A DNA stretch of 64,000 nucleotides from Arthrobacter pascens (GTDB lineage: Bacteria > Actinomycetota > Actinomycetes > Actinomycetales > Micrococcaceae), in the NCBI RefSeq assembly GCF_030815585.1, contig NZ_JAUSWY010000001.1, positions 1,240,001-1,304,000 on the forward strand. The letters run 5' to 3'. Shown here in pieces: positions 43,371 through 52,604 of the stretch. Numbering within the stretch: position 1 is the stretch's first letter; each line of letters starts with the position of its first letter. Made by a program: the position numbers and the translations under genes. The notes beneath the pieces were generated by a model. That model was not told the DNA's origin and made no database searches. It saw nothing but the letters and a program-made list of their open reading frames with translations.

Positions 43371-43838
43371 TCAGAGGTTCCCCGCTGCTTTGCGGGCGGT
43401 GCAGTCCGGGCACAGGCCGAAGATCTCCACCGTGTGCGCCACATCGGTGTAGCCGTGTTCCACGGCGGTCCGTGCTGCCCACGTTTCCACCGCGGGAGCC
43501 TCAACCTCCACGGCCTTCCCGCAGTTCCGGCACAGGAGATGGTGATGGTGGCCGGTCACCGCGCAGCGGCGGTACACAGCTTCGCCTTCGCCGTTGCGGA
43601 GTACATCCACCAGTCCGTCGTCCGCGAGGGACTGCAGGATCCGGTACGCCGTCGCGAGGGATACCGAAACGCCCTGGTTCTGAAGGATGCGGTAGAGCTC
43701 CTGGGTGCTGACGAAGTCATCCAGTTCGTCCAGGGCAGCACTGACGGCCAGGCGCTGCTTGGTGACGCGCTGTTCCTTGCCTCCGCCCGCTGCGGGGGTG
43801 GACGGCGTGGTTTCGTCAGCCTTGGTGCCGTACGGCAT
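43371..43838 (-). CDS. zur: Fur-family zinc uptake regulator
   Basis: A 155-residue Fur protein with a winged helix (TKQRLAVSAALDELDDFVST, SLATAYRILQSLADDGLVD), the metal-site segment GHHHHLLCRNCGKAVEVE, and a C-terminal CPDC zinc-structural site. It represses zinc uptake when zinc-loaded. It is convergent with the zinc ABC genes (34 bp gap) and almost certainly binds the palindrome at 40572-40596. The ATG at 43838 precedes MPYGTKADE; an ATG at 43871 is possible. Confidence 0.9.
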   Translation of the reverse strand: MPYGTKADETTPSTPAAGGGKEQRVTKQRLAVSAALDELDDFVSTQELYRILQNQGVSVSLATAYRILQSLADDGLVDVLRNGEGEAVYRRCAVTGHHHHLLCRNCGKAVEVEAPAVETWAARTAVEHGYTDVAHTVEIFGLCPDCTARKAAGNL

Positions 43839-43948
43839 AAATGGACTCGCTTCCCTGAGGGATGGTGGCAACTATCAAGATTACCAGCCCCGGCTTCGGG
43901 GACTTCAGCGTCGTGGACACGGTCCCGGCCGGACCCTAGGCTGGCGCT

Positions 43949-44605
43949 ATGAAGCTGACAAAGTACACGCACGCCTGCGTCCGGCTCGAGAAGGAAGGCC
44001 GGATCCTGGTGCTGGACCCTGGAACGTTCTCTGAGACGAAGGAAGCGCTGAACGGCGCGCAGGCCGTGCTCATCACTCACGAGCACGGTGACCACATAGA
44101 CGTTCCCGCCATGGTGAATGCCTTGCGCGAGATGGACGGCCTGGCGGTGTTCGCGCCCGCCGGGGTGGCCGGACACCTGCGCGGGGAGGCACCGGAGGCG
44201 GCAGCCAGGATCCACAGCGTTGAGCCGGGCACCTCCTTTGAGGCAGCCGGGTTCAGTGTCCGCAGCTTCGGCGGACAGCACGCCCTTATCCACCCGCAGG
44301 TCCCCGTGGTCGCGAACATTGGCTACCTGGTGGACGAGAACGTCTACCACCCGGGAGACTCGTTTATTATCCCGGACGGTATCAGCGTCCGGACCTTGCT
44401 GGTTCCTATCCACGCCCCGTGGAACAAGGCCAGCGAGGTGGTGGACTTTGTGATCGGCGTCCGGGCTCCGCGGGCTTTCCAGATCCATGACGGGCTGTTG
44501 AACGAGATGGGACTGAAGATGGTTGAATCCCACGTGACCCGCCTCGGTGGCAAGTACGGCGTCGGGTTCACGCACCTGTCCACTGGCGACACAGTGGAGG
44601 TATAG
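43949..44605 (+). CDS. MBL-fold metallo-hydrolase
   Basis: A 218-residue metallo-beta-lactamase-fold protein. The metal motif is ITHEHGDHIDV (HxHxDH) with a further His in GGQHALIHP and Asp in HPGDSF. It belongs to the UlaG/YtnP-like cytosolic group. The substrate is unknown. It is convergent with cds1, stops lying 6 bp apart. Confidence 0.85.
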   Translation: MKLTKYTHACVRLEKEGRILVLDPGTFSETKEALNGAQAVLITHEHGDHIDVPAMVNALREMDGLAVFAPAGVAGHLRGEAPEAAARIHSVEPGTSFEAAGFSVRSFGGQHALIHPQVPVVANIGYLVDENVYHPGDSFIIPDGISVRTLLVPIHAPWNKASEVVDFVIGVRAPRAFQIHDGLLNEMGLKMVESHVTRLGGKYGVGFTHLSTGDTVEV

Positions 44606-44610
44606 CGGGG

Positions 44611-45693
44611 CTACGCGCTCCAGAGGCCCGATTCGAAGAAGCGGTTGATGACTGCCTCATGCGGCTCCGGGTCCAGCCCTTGCCTGGCCAGCCACTCGGG
44701 GTTGTAGTAGCTCCCCGTGTAGCGGTCGCCGCCGTCGCACATCAGCGACACAATGCTGCCGCGCCGCCCTTCCGCGATCATTTCGGCCGCCAGCTGCCAC
44801 ACGCCCCACAGGTTGGTGCCCGTCGACGGCCCGGCGTGCAGGTCCGCAACCGTGTGCAGGTGCCGCATGGCGGCAACGGATGCGGCGTCGGGAACCTGGA
44901 CCATCCGGTCGATGACGGAGGGGATAAAGCTGGGCTCCATCCTGGGCCGCCCGATGCCTTCGATCCGTGACGGCAGCCCTGTACTGAAGCCGGGAACGCC
45001 GTCACGCCAACCGGGATAGAACGCGGAATTTTCAGGGTCAACGACCGCCAGCTCCGTGTCGTGGCTGTGGTAGCGGAGGTAGCGGCCGATGGTCGCGCTG
45101 GTTCCGCCGGTTCCTGCACCGACCACTATCCAGCGGGGGACGGGATGCTCCTCCAGGGCCAGTTGTTGGAAGATCGACTCGGCGATGTTGTTGTTTCCCC
45201 GCCAGTCCGTGGCACGTTCCGCGTAGGTGAACTGGTCCATGTAGTGGCCGTTGCTGGTTGCCGCCACTTCCTCTGCTGCGGCGTAAACCTCCGAAGCGTG
45301 GTCCACCAGCAGGCACGAGCCGCCGAACTGTTCGATCAGGGAGATTTTCTCCGGGCTGGTGGTGCGCGTCATCACCGCCACGAACGGCAGCCCCAGGAGC
45401 TGTGCAAAGTACGCCTCGGAGACCGCCGTGCTTCCGCTGGAGGCTTCCACGATGGTGGTGCCTTCCCGGATCCAGCCGTTCACCAGCCCGAACAGGAAGA
45501 GCGAGCGCGCCAGCCGGTGCTTGAGGCTGCCGGAGCGGTGGGTCGATTCGTCCTTGAGATACAGCTGGACACCCCAGTGCTCGGGCAGCGGCACCGAGTA
45601 GAGGTGGGTGTCCGCGGAGCGGTTGTTTTCCGCGGCGATTTTGCGGATGGCCTGGTCTGCCCAGGCCCGGTCCGTGCTGCGTCCGTTCTTCAC
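44611..45693 (-). CDS. cds1: L-cysteine desulfhydrase Cds1
   Basis: A 360-residue fold-type II PLP enzyme. The Lys is in [12 protein letters not shown], the PLP-binding loop [11 protein letters not shown], and the phosphate cup [14 protein letters not shown]. Overall it resembles Mycobacterium tuberculosis Cds1 (Rv3684), which makes H2S, pyruvate and ammonia from cysteine, rather than classic cysteine synthases. It lies back to back with a rhodanese gene (80 bp), giving a small sulfur-handling pair. Confidence 0.85.
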   Translation of the reverse strand: MKNGRSTDRAWADQAIRKIAAENNRSADTHLYSVPLPEHWGVQLYLKDESTHRSGSLKHRLARSLFLFGLVNGWIREGTTIVEASSGSTAVSEAYFAQLLGLPFVAVMTRTTSPEKISLIEQFGGSCLLVDHASEVYAAAEEVAATSNGHYMDQFTYAERATDWRGNNNIAESIFQQLALEEHPVPRWIVVGAGTGGTSATIGRYLRYHSHDTELAVVDPENSAFYPGWRDGVPGFSTGLPSRIEGIGRPRMEPSFIPSVIDRMVQVPDAASVAAMRHLHTVADLHAGPSTGTNLWGVWQLAAEMIAEGRRGSIVSLMCDGGDRYTGSYYNPEWLARQGLDPEPHEAVINRFFESGLWSA

Positions 45694-45773
45694 CGCACCA
45701 GCCTACCCGCGGCGGTCACGGGGCCGGGGTTAGAGTGGTCAGATCCGTTGCCCGACCCCACCCAAGGAGAATG

Positions 45774-46628
45774 ATGGGCCCCCTTATGGATGTCGACACC
45801 CTGGCAGCCCGCCGTGCCGCCGGCGAGCGGACTGTGATGCTGGACGTGCGCTGGGCGCTGGGTGATCCGCACGGCCGGGAGCACTACCTGAAGGGGCACC
45901 TCCCCGGTGCAGTCTTCGTGGACCTCGCCACAGAGCTCGCAGCGCCCGCGGTGGCTGCCCGCGGGAGGCACCCCCTCCCGTCCAGGCGGGAGTTTGAGGA
46001 CACAGCCAGGGCATGGGGGATCAGCAACGGTGATGTTGTGGTTGCCTATGACAACAGCGGCAACCTGGCGGCGGCACGGCTCTGGTGGATGCTCCGCAAC
46101 GCCGGATTCCAGGAGGTTTACCTGCTCGACGGCGGCCTGGCCGCCTGGCTGGGTGCCGGACAGCCGCTGGAGGAGGAACCCGTGGAAGCGGTCCCCGGCA
46201 ATGTGTCCCTTCAGGACGGGAAGATGCCGGCGATCGACGCGGCCGCGGCGGGAAGCTGGGCGGACACCGGCATCCTCCTGGACGCCCGCGCCGGCGAAAG
46301 ATACCGGGGCGAGTTTGAACCTGTTGATCCGCGCGCCGGCCACATTCCCGGCGCCCTCAGCGCGCCGACGTTGGAGAACGTGGATGGGTCCGGGGGCTTC
46401 CTCCCGGCGGGCGACCTCCGTCGCCGCTTCGAAGGGCTTGGAATCACCGACGACGCACCGGTGGCGGTGTATTGCGGCTCCGGCGTGACAGCAGCCCACG
46501 AGGTTGCCGCACTCGAAATCGCGGGGATCCGTGCAGCGCTCTATCCCGGTTCCTTCTCTGAATGGTCCAACAACCCCTCGTTGCCTGTGGTGACCGGGGA
46601 CCGGCCCGACGGCGATGGCCGCTCCTGA
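45774..46628 (+). CDS. Tandem-rhodanese sulfurtransferase (SseA/MST type)
   Basis: A 284-residue protein with two rhodanese domains (~1-130 and ~150-280). The catalytic loop in the second is YCGSGVTAAHE, the CGSGVTA motif of 3-mercaptopyruvate sulfurtransferases. The first domain lacks the Cys (VVAYDNSGN), as expected. It moves sulfane sulfur to thiol acceptors. The ATG at 45774 suits the AAGGAG spacing better than that at 45771. Confidence 0.88.
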   Translation: MGPLMDVDTLAARRAAGERTVMLDVRWALGDPHGREHYLKGHLPGAVFVDLATELAAPAVAARGRHPLPSRREFEDTARAWGISNGDVVVAYDNSGNLAAARLWWMLRNAGFQEVYLLDGGLAAWLGAGQPLEEEPVEAVPGNVSLQDGKMPAIDAAAAGSWADTGILLDARAGERYRGEFEPVDPRAGHIPGALSAPTLENVDGSGGFLPAGDLRRRFEGLGITDDAPVAVYCGSGVTAAHEVAALEIAGIRAALYPGSFSEWSNNPSLPVVTGDRPDGDGRS

Positions 46629-46688
46629 GAGCGCCCACAGCACCCCTTCGAGTGGATATTCCGCAGCCGGCGGGGGTAGCGTCGCTGT

Positions 46689-47861
46689 ATGACCCCTGGA
46701 CGACCCGTACCGCCGCCCCTTGCCCGCCCCATCTTGCCGGCTGACGCTGATGACCTCCACGGTTCCCCGGGTACCGCTGGTGCCGGCCGGCTAGCGGCAG
46801 CCTATGGCGCGGTGTCCGGTGACAGCGGACTGGTTCCCCTGACGCTGGCCCGGCGCGCCCCCAAAGACGACGACGTGGAGATTGCCATCGCATTCTGCGG
46901 GCTGTGCCACTCGGATGTCCACGCCACGCGCGGTGAATGGGGCTCCCAGAACTATCCCCTCGTCCCGGGCCACGAAATCGTCGGAACAGTCAGCCGGGTC
47001 GGCTCCGCCGTGGAGGACTTCTCCCCGGGTGACCTTGTGGGTGTGGGCTGCATGGTGGATTCGTGCCGGGAATGCGACAGCTGCCTGGACGGCCTGGAAC
47101 AATACTGCGAAAACGGCATGACAGGTACCTACGGTGCCAAGGATGCACGCAACGGCAACTCCATCACGCAGGGCGGCTATTCGTCGTCGGTGGTGGTTGA
47201 CCGCCGCTATGTGGTCCGGGTGCCACGTAACCTGGACCCGGCCGCCGTCGCCCCGCTGCTCTGTGCGGGCGTCACCACCTTTTCCCCGCTGCGGCACTTC
47301 GACGTGGAGGAAGGCGACGTGGTGGGCGTTGTGGGGCTCGGGGGCCTCGGACACATGGCCGTGAAGCTGGCCAAGGCCATGGGCGCCGTAGTCAAGGTTT
47401 TCACCACTTCAGAATCAAAAGTTCCCGCAGCACTGGAACTGGGCGCGGACGAGGTGATCCTGTCCGGCGACAAGGACGCCATGGCTGCCGCAAACCGCAG
47501 CATCGACGTCATTATTGATACGGTGTCCGCACCGCATGACCTGAATCCCTTCTTCCGCACCCTCCGCCGGGATGGCGCGCTGTTCCAGTTGGGTCTGCCG
47601 TCGGAAGCGATGCCGCCGGTGAACCCCGGGGCCCTGGTCCGGCGGCGGATCGCCTATGCCGGCTCGCTGATCGGCGGCATCGCCGAGACGCAGGACATGC
47701 TTGATTTCTGCTCCGAGCACGGCGTTGTTGCGGACATCGAGCTGGTGCGCGCAGACCAGCTGAATATGGCCTACGACCGCATGGTGGCAGGCGACGTGAA
47801 ATACCGGTTTGTGCTGGACACCAGCACCTTGCAGGCCCCGGCCGAGGAGGCAGACGCATGA
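46689..47861 (+). CDS. Zinc-dependent alcohol dehydrogenase
   Basis: A 390-residue MDR enzyme. The catalytic zinc site is CGLCHSDVH with GHEIVG. The structural zinc Cys cluster is CRECDSCLDGLEQYC. The NAD(P) motif is GLGGLGHMAVKLAK. It resembles the NADPH-dependent YahK/cinnamyl-alcohol branch. It has ~35 extra N-terminal residues, with 46689 the only ATG in frame before the conserved region; a TTG at codon 16 is possible. Its 3' end overlaps the HIT gene by 4 bp. Confidence 0.85.
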   Translation: MTPGRPVPPPLARPILPADADDLHGSPGTAGAGRLAAAYGAVSGDSGLVPLTLARRAPKDDDVEIAIAFCGLCHSDVHATRGEWGSQNYPLVPGHEIVGTVSRVGSAVEDFSPGDLVGVGCMVDSCRECDSCLDGLEQYCENGMTGTYGAKDARNGNSITQGGYSSSVVVDRRYVVRVPRNLDPAAVAPLLCAGVTTFSPLRHFDVEEGDVVGVVGLGGLGHMAVKLAKAMGAVVKVFTTSESKVPAALELGADEVILSGDKDAMAAANRSIDVIIDTVSAPHDLNPFFRTLRRDGALFQLGLPSEAMPPVNPGALVRRRIAYAGSLIGGIAETQDMLDFCSEHGVVADIELVRADQLNMAYDRMVAGDVKYRFVLDTSTLQAPAEEADA

Positions 47862-48286
47862 GCACCCTGTTCACCAAGATCCTGAACGGCGAAATCCCCG
47901 GACGCTTTGTCTGGCGGGAGGACGACGTTGCTGCCTTCCTGACCATGGGCCCCCTGGCCGACGGGCACACCCTGGTTGTCCCCACTGAAGAGGTGGACCG
48001 CTGGACGGATGCGTCTCCGGAAACGCTGGCGAAAGTGATGGAAGTGGCCCGGCGGATCGGCGCCGTGCAGGTGGAGATCTTTAACGCCGAGCGTGCCGGA
48101 CTGATCGTCGCCGGCTACGAAATCAACCACTTCCACGTACACGTCTGGCCGTCCAACAGCATGGCCGACTTCGATTTCGCCTCGGCGGAGCAGAATCCGG
48201 ACCCGGACGTGCTGGACGCGAACGCGGAAAAGCTGCGTGCGGGGCTTCGGGCCGCTGGCTACTCCGAATTCGTTCCGGACGCCTGA
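47858..48286 (+). CDS. HIT-family nucleotide-binding protein
   Basis: A 142-residue histidine-triad hydrolase or transferase. The N-terminus FTKILNGEIPGRFVW and the triad NHFHVHVWP are clear. HIT proteins split phosphoramidates or dinucleotides; the substrate is not set by sequence. Coupled to the dehydrogenase by an ATGA overlap. It is convergent with hrpA (11 bp gap). Confidence 0.9.
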   Translation: MSTLFTKILNGEIPGRFVWREDDVAAFLTMGPLADGHTLVVPTEEVDRWTDASPETLAKVMEVARRIGAVQVEIFNAERAGLIVAGYEINHFHVHVWPSNSMADFDFASAEQNPDPDVLDANAEKLRAGLRAAGYSEFVPDA

Positions 48287-48297
48287 CCGGTCACTAC

Positions 48298-51200
48298 CTA
48301 AACCGGCGCCAGCGCCTTGTTCAGCACAGCCCGGATCCGCTTCTCGGAGACCGAGTACGGTGTGCCGAGTTCGACGGCGAAGAGGCTCACCCGGAGCTCT
48401 TCGATCATCCAGCGCACCTGGCCCAGCTCGGAGCCGGCCCGCCGTCCCGGGAGCAGGGCCGAGACGGCGTCGTCGAAGTCGTCCTCCAGCCGTTGGACCG
48501 CGGCCATGTGAAGGGCATCGCGCTGGACGTTGCCCGGCAGCTTGTCCAGTCGTTTCTCGATGGCGGCCAGGTAGCGCGGCAGCTGGCTCAGCTGGGCGTA
48601 TCCTGTCCGTGCCACAAACCCGGGGAACACCAGCTGCTCGAGCTGGCTCTTCACGTCATTGAGGGCACTGATCAACGCCAGGCTGGTGGTCCCCTTGAGC
48701 TGCTTCTCGATGCGCCGGGTGCTCGCGAGGATGCGCTCCACCACGGCCGTCACGCTGAACACGGTATCGATGAGTTCGGCGCGGACCTGCTCGTACAGCT
48801 CATCGAAGGATCGGCGGTCCCACGGCAGTTCTGCGGGAGTCAGCTTGTCTATCGCTGCGAGGGCGCAGTCAGCGATGAGGGCAGATACGGAGCCGTGCGG
48901 GTTCTGGCTGAAGGTCAGTTTCTCGGTGTTGTTCAGATGCTCCAGCACGTACCGGTCCGGCGCAGGAACCCTGAGGGCGAGGAGCCGGATCACGCCGCCG
49001 CGCATGGATTCCAGCTGTTCCGATGGCGTCTGGAAAACGCGGAGCGCCACGGAGGTTCCTTGGTCCACCAAGGCAGGGTAGCCGGTAATGGTGTGCCCCT
49101 TAACAGTGTTGCTCACCTGCCGCTGGACGGTGCCGAAGGTCCAGGCAGTCAGGCCGCTTTGCTCCGTGAAGCCGGTTCCAGAGGTGGGACCGTCCATAGG
49201 GCCTGTCGGCGCACCGGCCGCGGGCGGGCCGGCACTCTTGCCCAGCGACCGCGGAGCCGTGGTGCCGGGAGTCGCGCCCAGCGACTCGGCGATGGCGCGC
49301 CGGGTAGCCGGTGCCAGCCGCTCCCGCAGCTCGGCCAGGTCCTTGCCCTCATCCAGGACTTTTCCCTTGCTGTCCACCACCTTGAAACTGACGCGCAGAT
49401 GGGGCGGTACGGCGTCCCAGTTCCAGGAGCCCGGCGGGATGATATGCCCGCGGATCCGCCGCAGGGCAAGTTCCAGGGAGGCTTCGAGCTCGTCCACCGA
49501 GGGATCAAAATCCGCTTCGAGGGCGGCCACCGCCTGCCGGGCCACATCCGGTGCGGGCACGAAGTTCTTGCGGATCTGCTTGGGCAGCGACTTGATGAGT
49601 GCGGCCACCAGCTCAACCCGCTGCCCGGGAATCAGCCAACGGAACGGGGCATCATCGAGCTGGTTGAGGAAAAGCACCGGCACCTCTGCCGTGACGCCGT
49701 CGGACGGATTGGGCGGCGAGCCGGGCGCCACCGGATGGAACTCGTAGCTCAGCGGCAGCTCAAATCCCTTGTGGAGCCAGGTTTTCGGGTAGGCCGAATC
49801 GTCCAGTTCATCGGCGTCCCCACCGAGCAGCAGCGATTTGTCGTAGTCCAGGAGGTCCGGATTTTTCTGCCGGGCTTCCTTCCACCATTTGTCGAAATGC
49901 CGCTCCGATACGACGTCGGAACCGATCCGCGCGTCGTAGAACTCGAAAAGCGTCTCGTCATCCACCAGGAGGCCGCGGCGGCGCATCCTGGCCTCCAGTT
50001 CTTCCACCTCAAGCAACAGGGCGCGGTTGCGGTGGAAGAACTTGTGATGCGTCTTCCAGTCGCCTTCCACCAGGGCATGCCGGATGAAGAGCTCGCGGGC
50101 CAGCAGGGGATCCACACGGCTGTAGTTGACCCTGCGTTGGGGGATGATCGGCACGCCGTACAGCGTGACTTTCTCATACGCCATCACGGCGCCCATTTTG
50201 GTGGACCAGTGGGGTTCGCTGTAGCTGCGCTTGACCAGGTCCGGAGCCACCTGTTCGGCCCACGCGGGATCGAACTTTGCCGCCACACGTGCCCACAGGC
50301 GGCTGGTCTCCACCAGCTCGGCGGCCATCACAAAGGTGGGGGACTTCTTGAACAGGGCAGAGCCCGGGAAAATGGCGAACCGGCTGCCCCGTGCCCCGGC
50401 GTACTCGCGTTTGCGCTCGTCCAGGATACCGATGTGGCTGAGCAGCCCGGAGAGCAGGCTGATGTGGATTGCATCATTGTTCCCCACGGGATCGGCGTCG
50501 CGCCTATTGTCCAGGCTGATGCCCAGCGGCCTGGCCAGCTGCCGGAGCTGGGCAAAAAGATCCTGCCATTCGCGCACCCGCAGGTAATTGATGAATTCCG
50601 TGCGGCAAAGCCGGCGGAACTGGGTGGAGGACAGTTCCTGCTGCTTCTCCTGCAGGTAGTTCCACAGGTTCAGGAAGCCGGTGAAGTCGGAGTTTTCGTC
50701 GCGGAAGCGCGCATGCTTTTCGGCTGCGAGCTGCTGCTTGTCTGTCGGCCGCTCGCGCGGGTCCTGGATGGTCAGTGCTGCGGCAAGGATCATGACTTCG
50801 CGGACGCAGCCGCGTTTTCCGGCCTCAACAATCATGCGGCCCAGCCGCGGATCCACCGGGAGCTGGGCAAGTTTCTGCCCGACGGCGGTGAGTCCGCCGC
50901 TGCTTCTTCCGGCAGGGCCGCCGTCGCCCTTGCCGTTGCCGGCCACGTCCTGGCCGCGCGCGGCACTCAACGCTCCGAGTTCGCGGAGGAGGGTGACGCC
51001 GTCGTTGATTGCCCGTGAATCCGGCGGCTCCACAAAGGGAAAGTTCTCGATGTCCTTGGGCCCGCGGGCCACGCCCATGGCGGTCATCTGCAGAATGACC
51101 GCTGCAAGGTTGGTGCGGAGGATCTCTGGGTCAGTGAACAGCGGCCTGGAGTCGAAGTCCTCTTCTGAATACAGGCGGATCGCGATTCCGTCCGACACCC

Positions 51201-52275
51201 GGCCGCACCGCCCGGAACGCTGGTTGGCGGAGGCCTGTGACACCCGTTCGATGGGCAGGCGCTGGACCTTGGTGCGGTGCGAATAACGCGAGATCCGCGC
51301 GGTGCCGGTGTCGATGACGTATTTGATGCCCGGGACGGTCAGGGAGGTTTCGGCGACGTTGGTGGCCAGCACGATCCGGCGCTTGTTGCCCGGGTGGAAG
51401 ACCTTGTGCTGTTCTTGCAGGCTCAGGCGGGCAAAGAGGGGAAGTACCTCGGTTCCGGCGAGCCGCCGGTTGCCCTGGATCCTCGCGTTGAGGGCTTCGG
51501 CCGCGTCCCGGATTTCACGCTCGCCCGAGAAGAAAACCAGTATGTCGCCAGGGGCTTCCAGCGCGAGTTCATCGACGGCATCGCAGACGGCGTCGAGGGG
51601 GTCGCGGTCTTCCTCGAGTTCGTCGTCGGAGGCGTTCTCATCACCTGCGGCCGCTCCGCCGGCAGGTTGGGACAGCGGCCGGTACCGGACCTCCACGGGG
51701 AACGTCCGGCCGGAAACCTCAACGATGGGGGAGGGATCCTCCTCGCCGCCGAAGTGCTTGGCGAAGCGTTCGGGATCGATCGTGGCTGAGGTGATGATGA
51801 TCTTCAAATCCGGCCGCTGCGGCAGGATCCGCTTGAGGTAGCCGAGGATGAAGTCAATGTTGAGGCTGCGCTCGTGGGCCTCATCGATGATGATGGCGTT
51901 GTACTTGCGCAACAACTTGTCGCGCTGGATTTCCGCCAGAAGGATGCCGTCGGTCATGAGCTTGACCTTGGTGGCGCGGCTGACCTCACCGGTGAAACGC
52001 ACCTGAAAGCCGACCTCCTGGCCGATTTCCACGCCCATTTCCTCAGCGATGCGTTCGGCCACGGTGCGGGCAGCCAGCCGCCGTGGCTGGGTGTGTCCGA
52101 TCAGTCCGTTCTCGCCCAGCCCAAGTTCAAGGCACATCTTTGGGATCTGGGTGGTCTTCCCGGAGCCGGTCTCCCCGGCGATGATGGTCACCTGATTGGC
52201 GGCGATGGCCGCCATCAGGTCCTCGCGGCGCTCGGAGACCGGCAGCTCAGCAGGATAGGAGATATGAAATGTCAT
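48298..52275 (-). CDS. hrpA: DEAH-box ATP-dependent RNA helicase
   Basis: A 1325-residue HrpA-type helicase. Walker A is GETGSGKTTQ, the DEAH box is IIIDEAHERSLN, motif III is ITSATIDPERF, and motif VI is QRSGRCGRVSDG. HA2, OB and a long C-terminal DUF3418 region follow. The family helps rescue collided ribosomes and RNA processing. The start at 52275 begins the conserved helicase; 100 extra upstream codons in frame are not credible. Confidence 0.93.
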   Translation of the reverse strand: MTFHISYPAELPVSERREDLMAAIAANQVTIIAGETGSGKTTQIPKMCLELGLGENGLIGHTQPRRLAARTVAERIAEEMGVEIGQEVGFQVRFTGEVSRATKVKLMTDGILLAEIQRDKLLRKYNAIIIDEAHERSLNIDFILGYLKRILPQRPDLKIIITSATIDPERFAKHFGGEEDPSPIVEVSGRTFPVEVRYRPLSQPAGGAAAGDENASDDELEEDRDPLDAVCDAVDELALEAPGDILVFFSGEREIRDAAEALNARIQGNRRLAGTEVLPLFARLSLQEQHKVFHPGNKRRIVLATNVAETSLTVPGIKYVIDTGTARISRYSHRTKVQRLPIERVSQASANQRSGRCGRVSDGIAIRLYSEEDFDSRPLFTDPEILRTNLAAVILQMTAMGVARGPKDIENFPFVEPPDSRAINDGVTLLRELGALSAARGQDVAGNGKGDGGPAGRSSGGLTAVGQKLAQLPVDPRLGRMIVEAGKRGCVREVMILAAALTIQDPRERPTDKQQLAAEKHARFRDENSDFTGFLNLWNYLQEKQQELSSTQFRRLCRTEFINYLRVREWQDLFAQLRQLARPLGISLDNRRDADPVGNNDAIHISLLSGLLSHIGILDERKREYAGARGSRFAIFPGSALFKKSPTFVMAAELVETSRLWARVAAKFDPAWAEQVAPDLVKRSYSEPHWSTKMGAVMAYEKVTLYGVPIIPQRRVNYSRVDPLLARELFIRHALVEGDWKTHHKFFHRNRALLLEVEELEARMRRRGLLVDDETLFEFYDARIGSDVVSERHFDKWWKEARQKNPDLLDYDKSLLLGGDADELDDSAYPKTWLHKGFELPLSYEFHPVAPGSPPNPSDGVTAEVPVLFLNQLDDAPFRWLIPGQRVELVAALIKSLPKQIRKNFVPAPDVARQAVAALEADFDPSVDELEASLELALRRIRGHIIPPGSWNWDAVPPHLRVSFKVVDSKGKVLDEGKDLAELRERLAPATRRAIAESLGATPGTTAPRSLGKSAGPPAAGAPTGPMDGPTSGTGFTEQSGLTAWTFGTVQRQVSNTVKGHTITGYPALVDQGTSVALRVFQTPSEQLESMRGGVIRLLALRVPAPDRYVLEHLNNTEKLTFSQNPHGSVSALIADCALAAIDKLTPAELPWDRRSFDELYEQVRAELIDTVFSVTAVVERILASTRRIEKQLKGTTSLALISALNDVKSQLEQLVFPGFVARTGYAQLSQLPRYLAAIEKRLDKLPGNVQRDALHMAAVQRLEDDFDDAVSALLPGRRAGSELGQVRWMIEELRVSLFAVELGTPYSVSEKRIRAVLNKALAPV

Positions 52276-52355
52276 GGCTGCAGACAGTCTACTGGGAAGT
52301 TGGAAACGCTCCCTGTACTGCCGCTGCCGGTGCTGGCGCCTAGTCGGCTTGCAGG

Positions 52356-52523
52356 TCAGAAGATCCGCATGGTGTAGCTGCTGCTGGGTAGGTCCAAGGC
52401 CGACCAGGCCTGGTCCGAATGGACGGGAGGGGTGTGTCCGCGGCCATCGCGCAGGAGTGCTGCGACGGTGGCTGCGACGATGACGAGGAACAGGATGGCG
52501 ATGATTATTCCGAAGATTTCCAT
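52356..52523 (-). CDS. Small single-pass membrane protein (55 aa)
   Basis: Starts MEIFGIIIAILFLVIVAATV, one membrane helix, followed by ALLRDGRGHTPP and a soluble tail that ends SYTMRIF. The start at 52523 has GGAG close upstream on the minus strand. No family name is recognised. It is upstream of hrpA on the same strand and divergent from the GlxA-type gene. Confidence 0.65.
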   Translation of the reverse strand: MEIFGIIIAILFLVIVAATVAALLRDGRGHTPPVHSDQAWSALDLPSSSYTMRIF

Positions 52524-52558
52524 AGCTCCATCGTTCTCCGACGGCGACTTCAGAAACA

Positions 52559-52595
52559 GTGGCAGAAATGCCCAAAAAGCTATAATTTCTGCCAC
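52559..52595 (+). promoter_or_regulatory. Inverted repeat overlapping the -10 box of the GlxA-type gene
   Basis: GTGGCAGAAAT (52559-52569) and ATTTCTGCCAC (52585-52595) are perfect inverted copies 15 bases apart. The sequence TATAAT, a perfect -10 hexamer, lies at 52581-52586, overlapping the right arm. The gene starts at 52605, so the repeat is well placed for repression or autoregulation. Confidence 0.72.
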
Positions 52596-52604
52596 AATGG
52601 AAGC

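Noticed and set aside
48493..51018. An 841-codon open frame on the plus strand antisense to hrpA
   Set aside because: Same reason: codon-bias shadow of the helicase gene with no recognisable family or ribosome-binding site.
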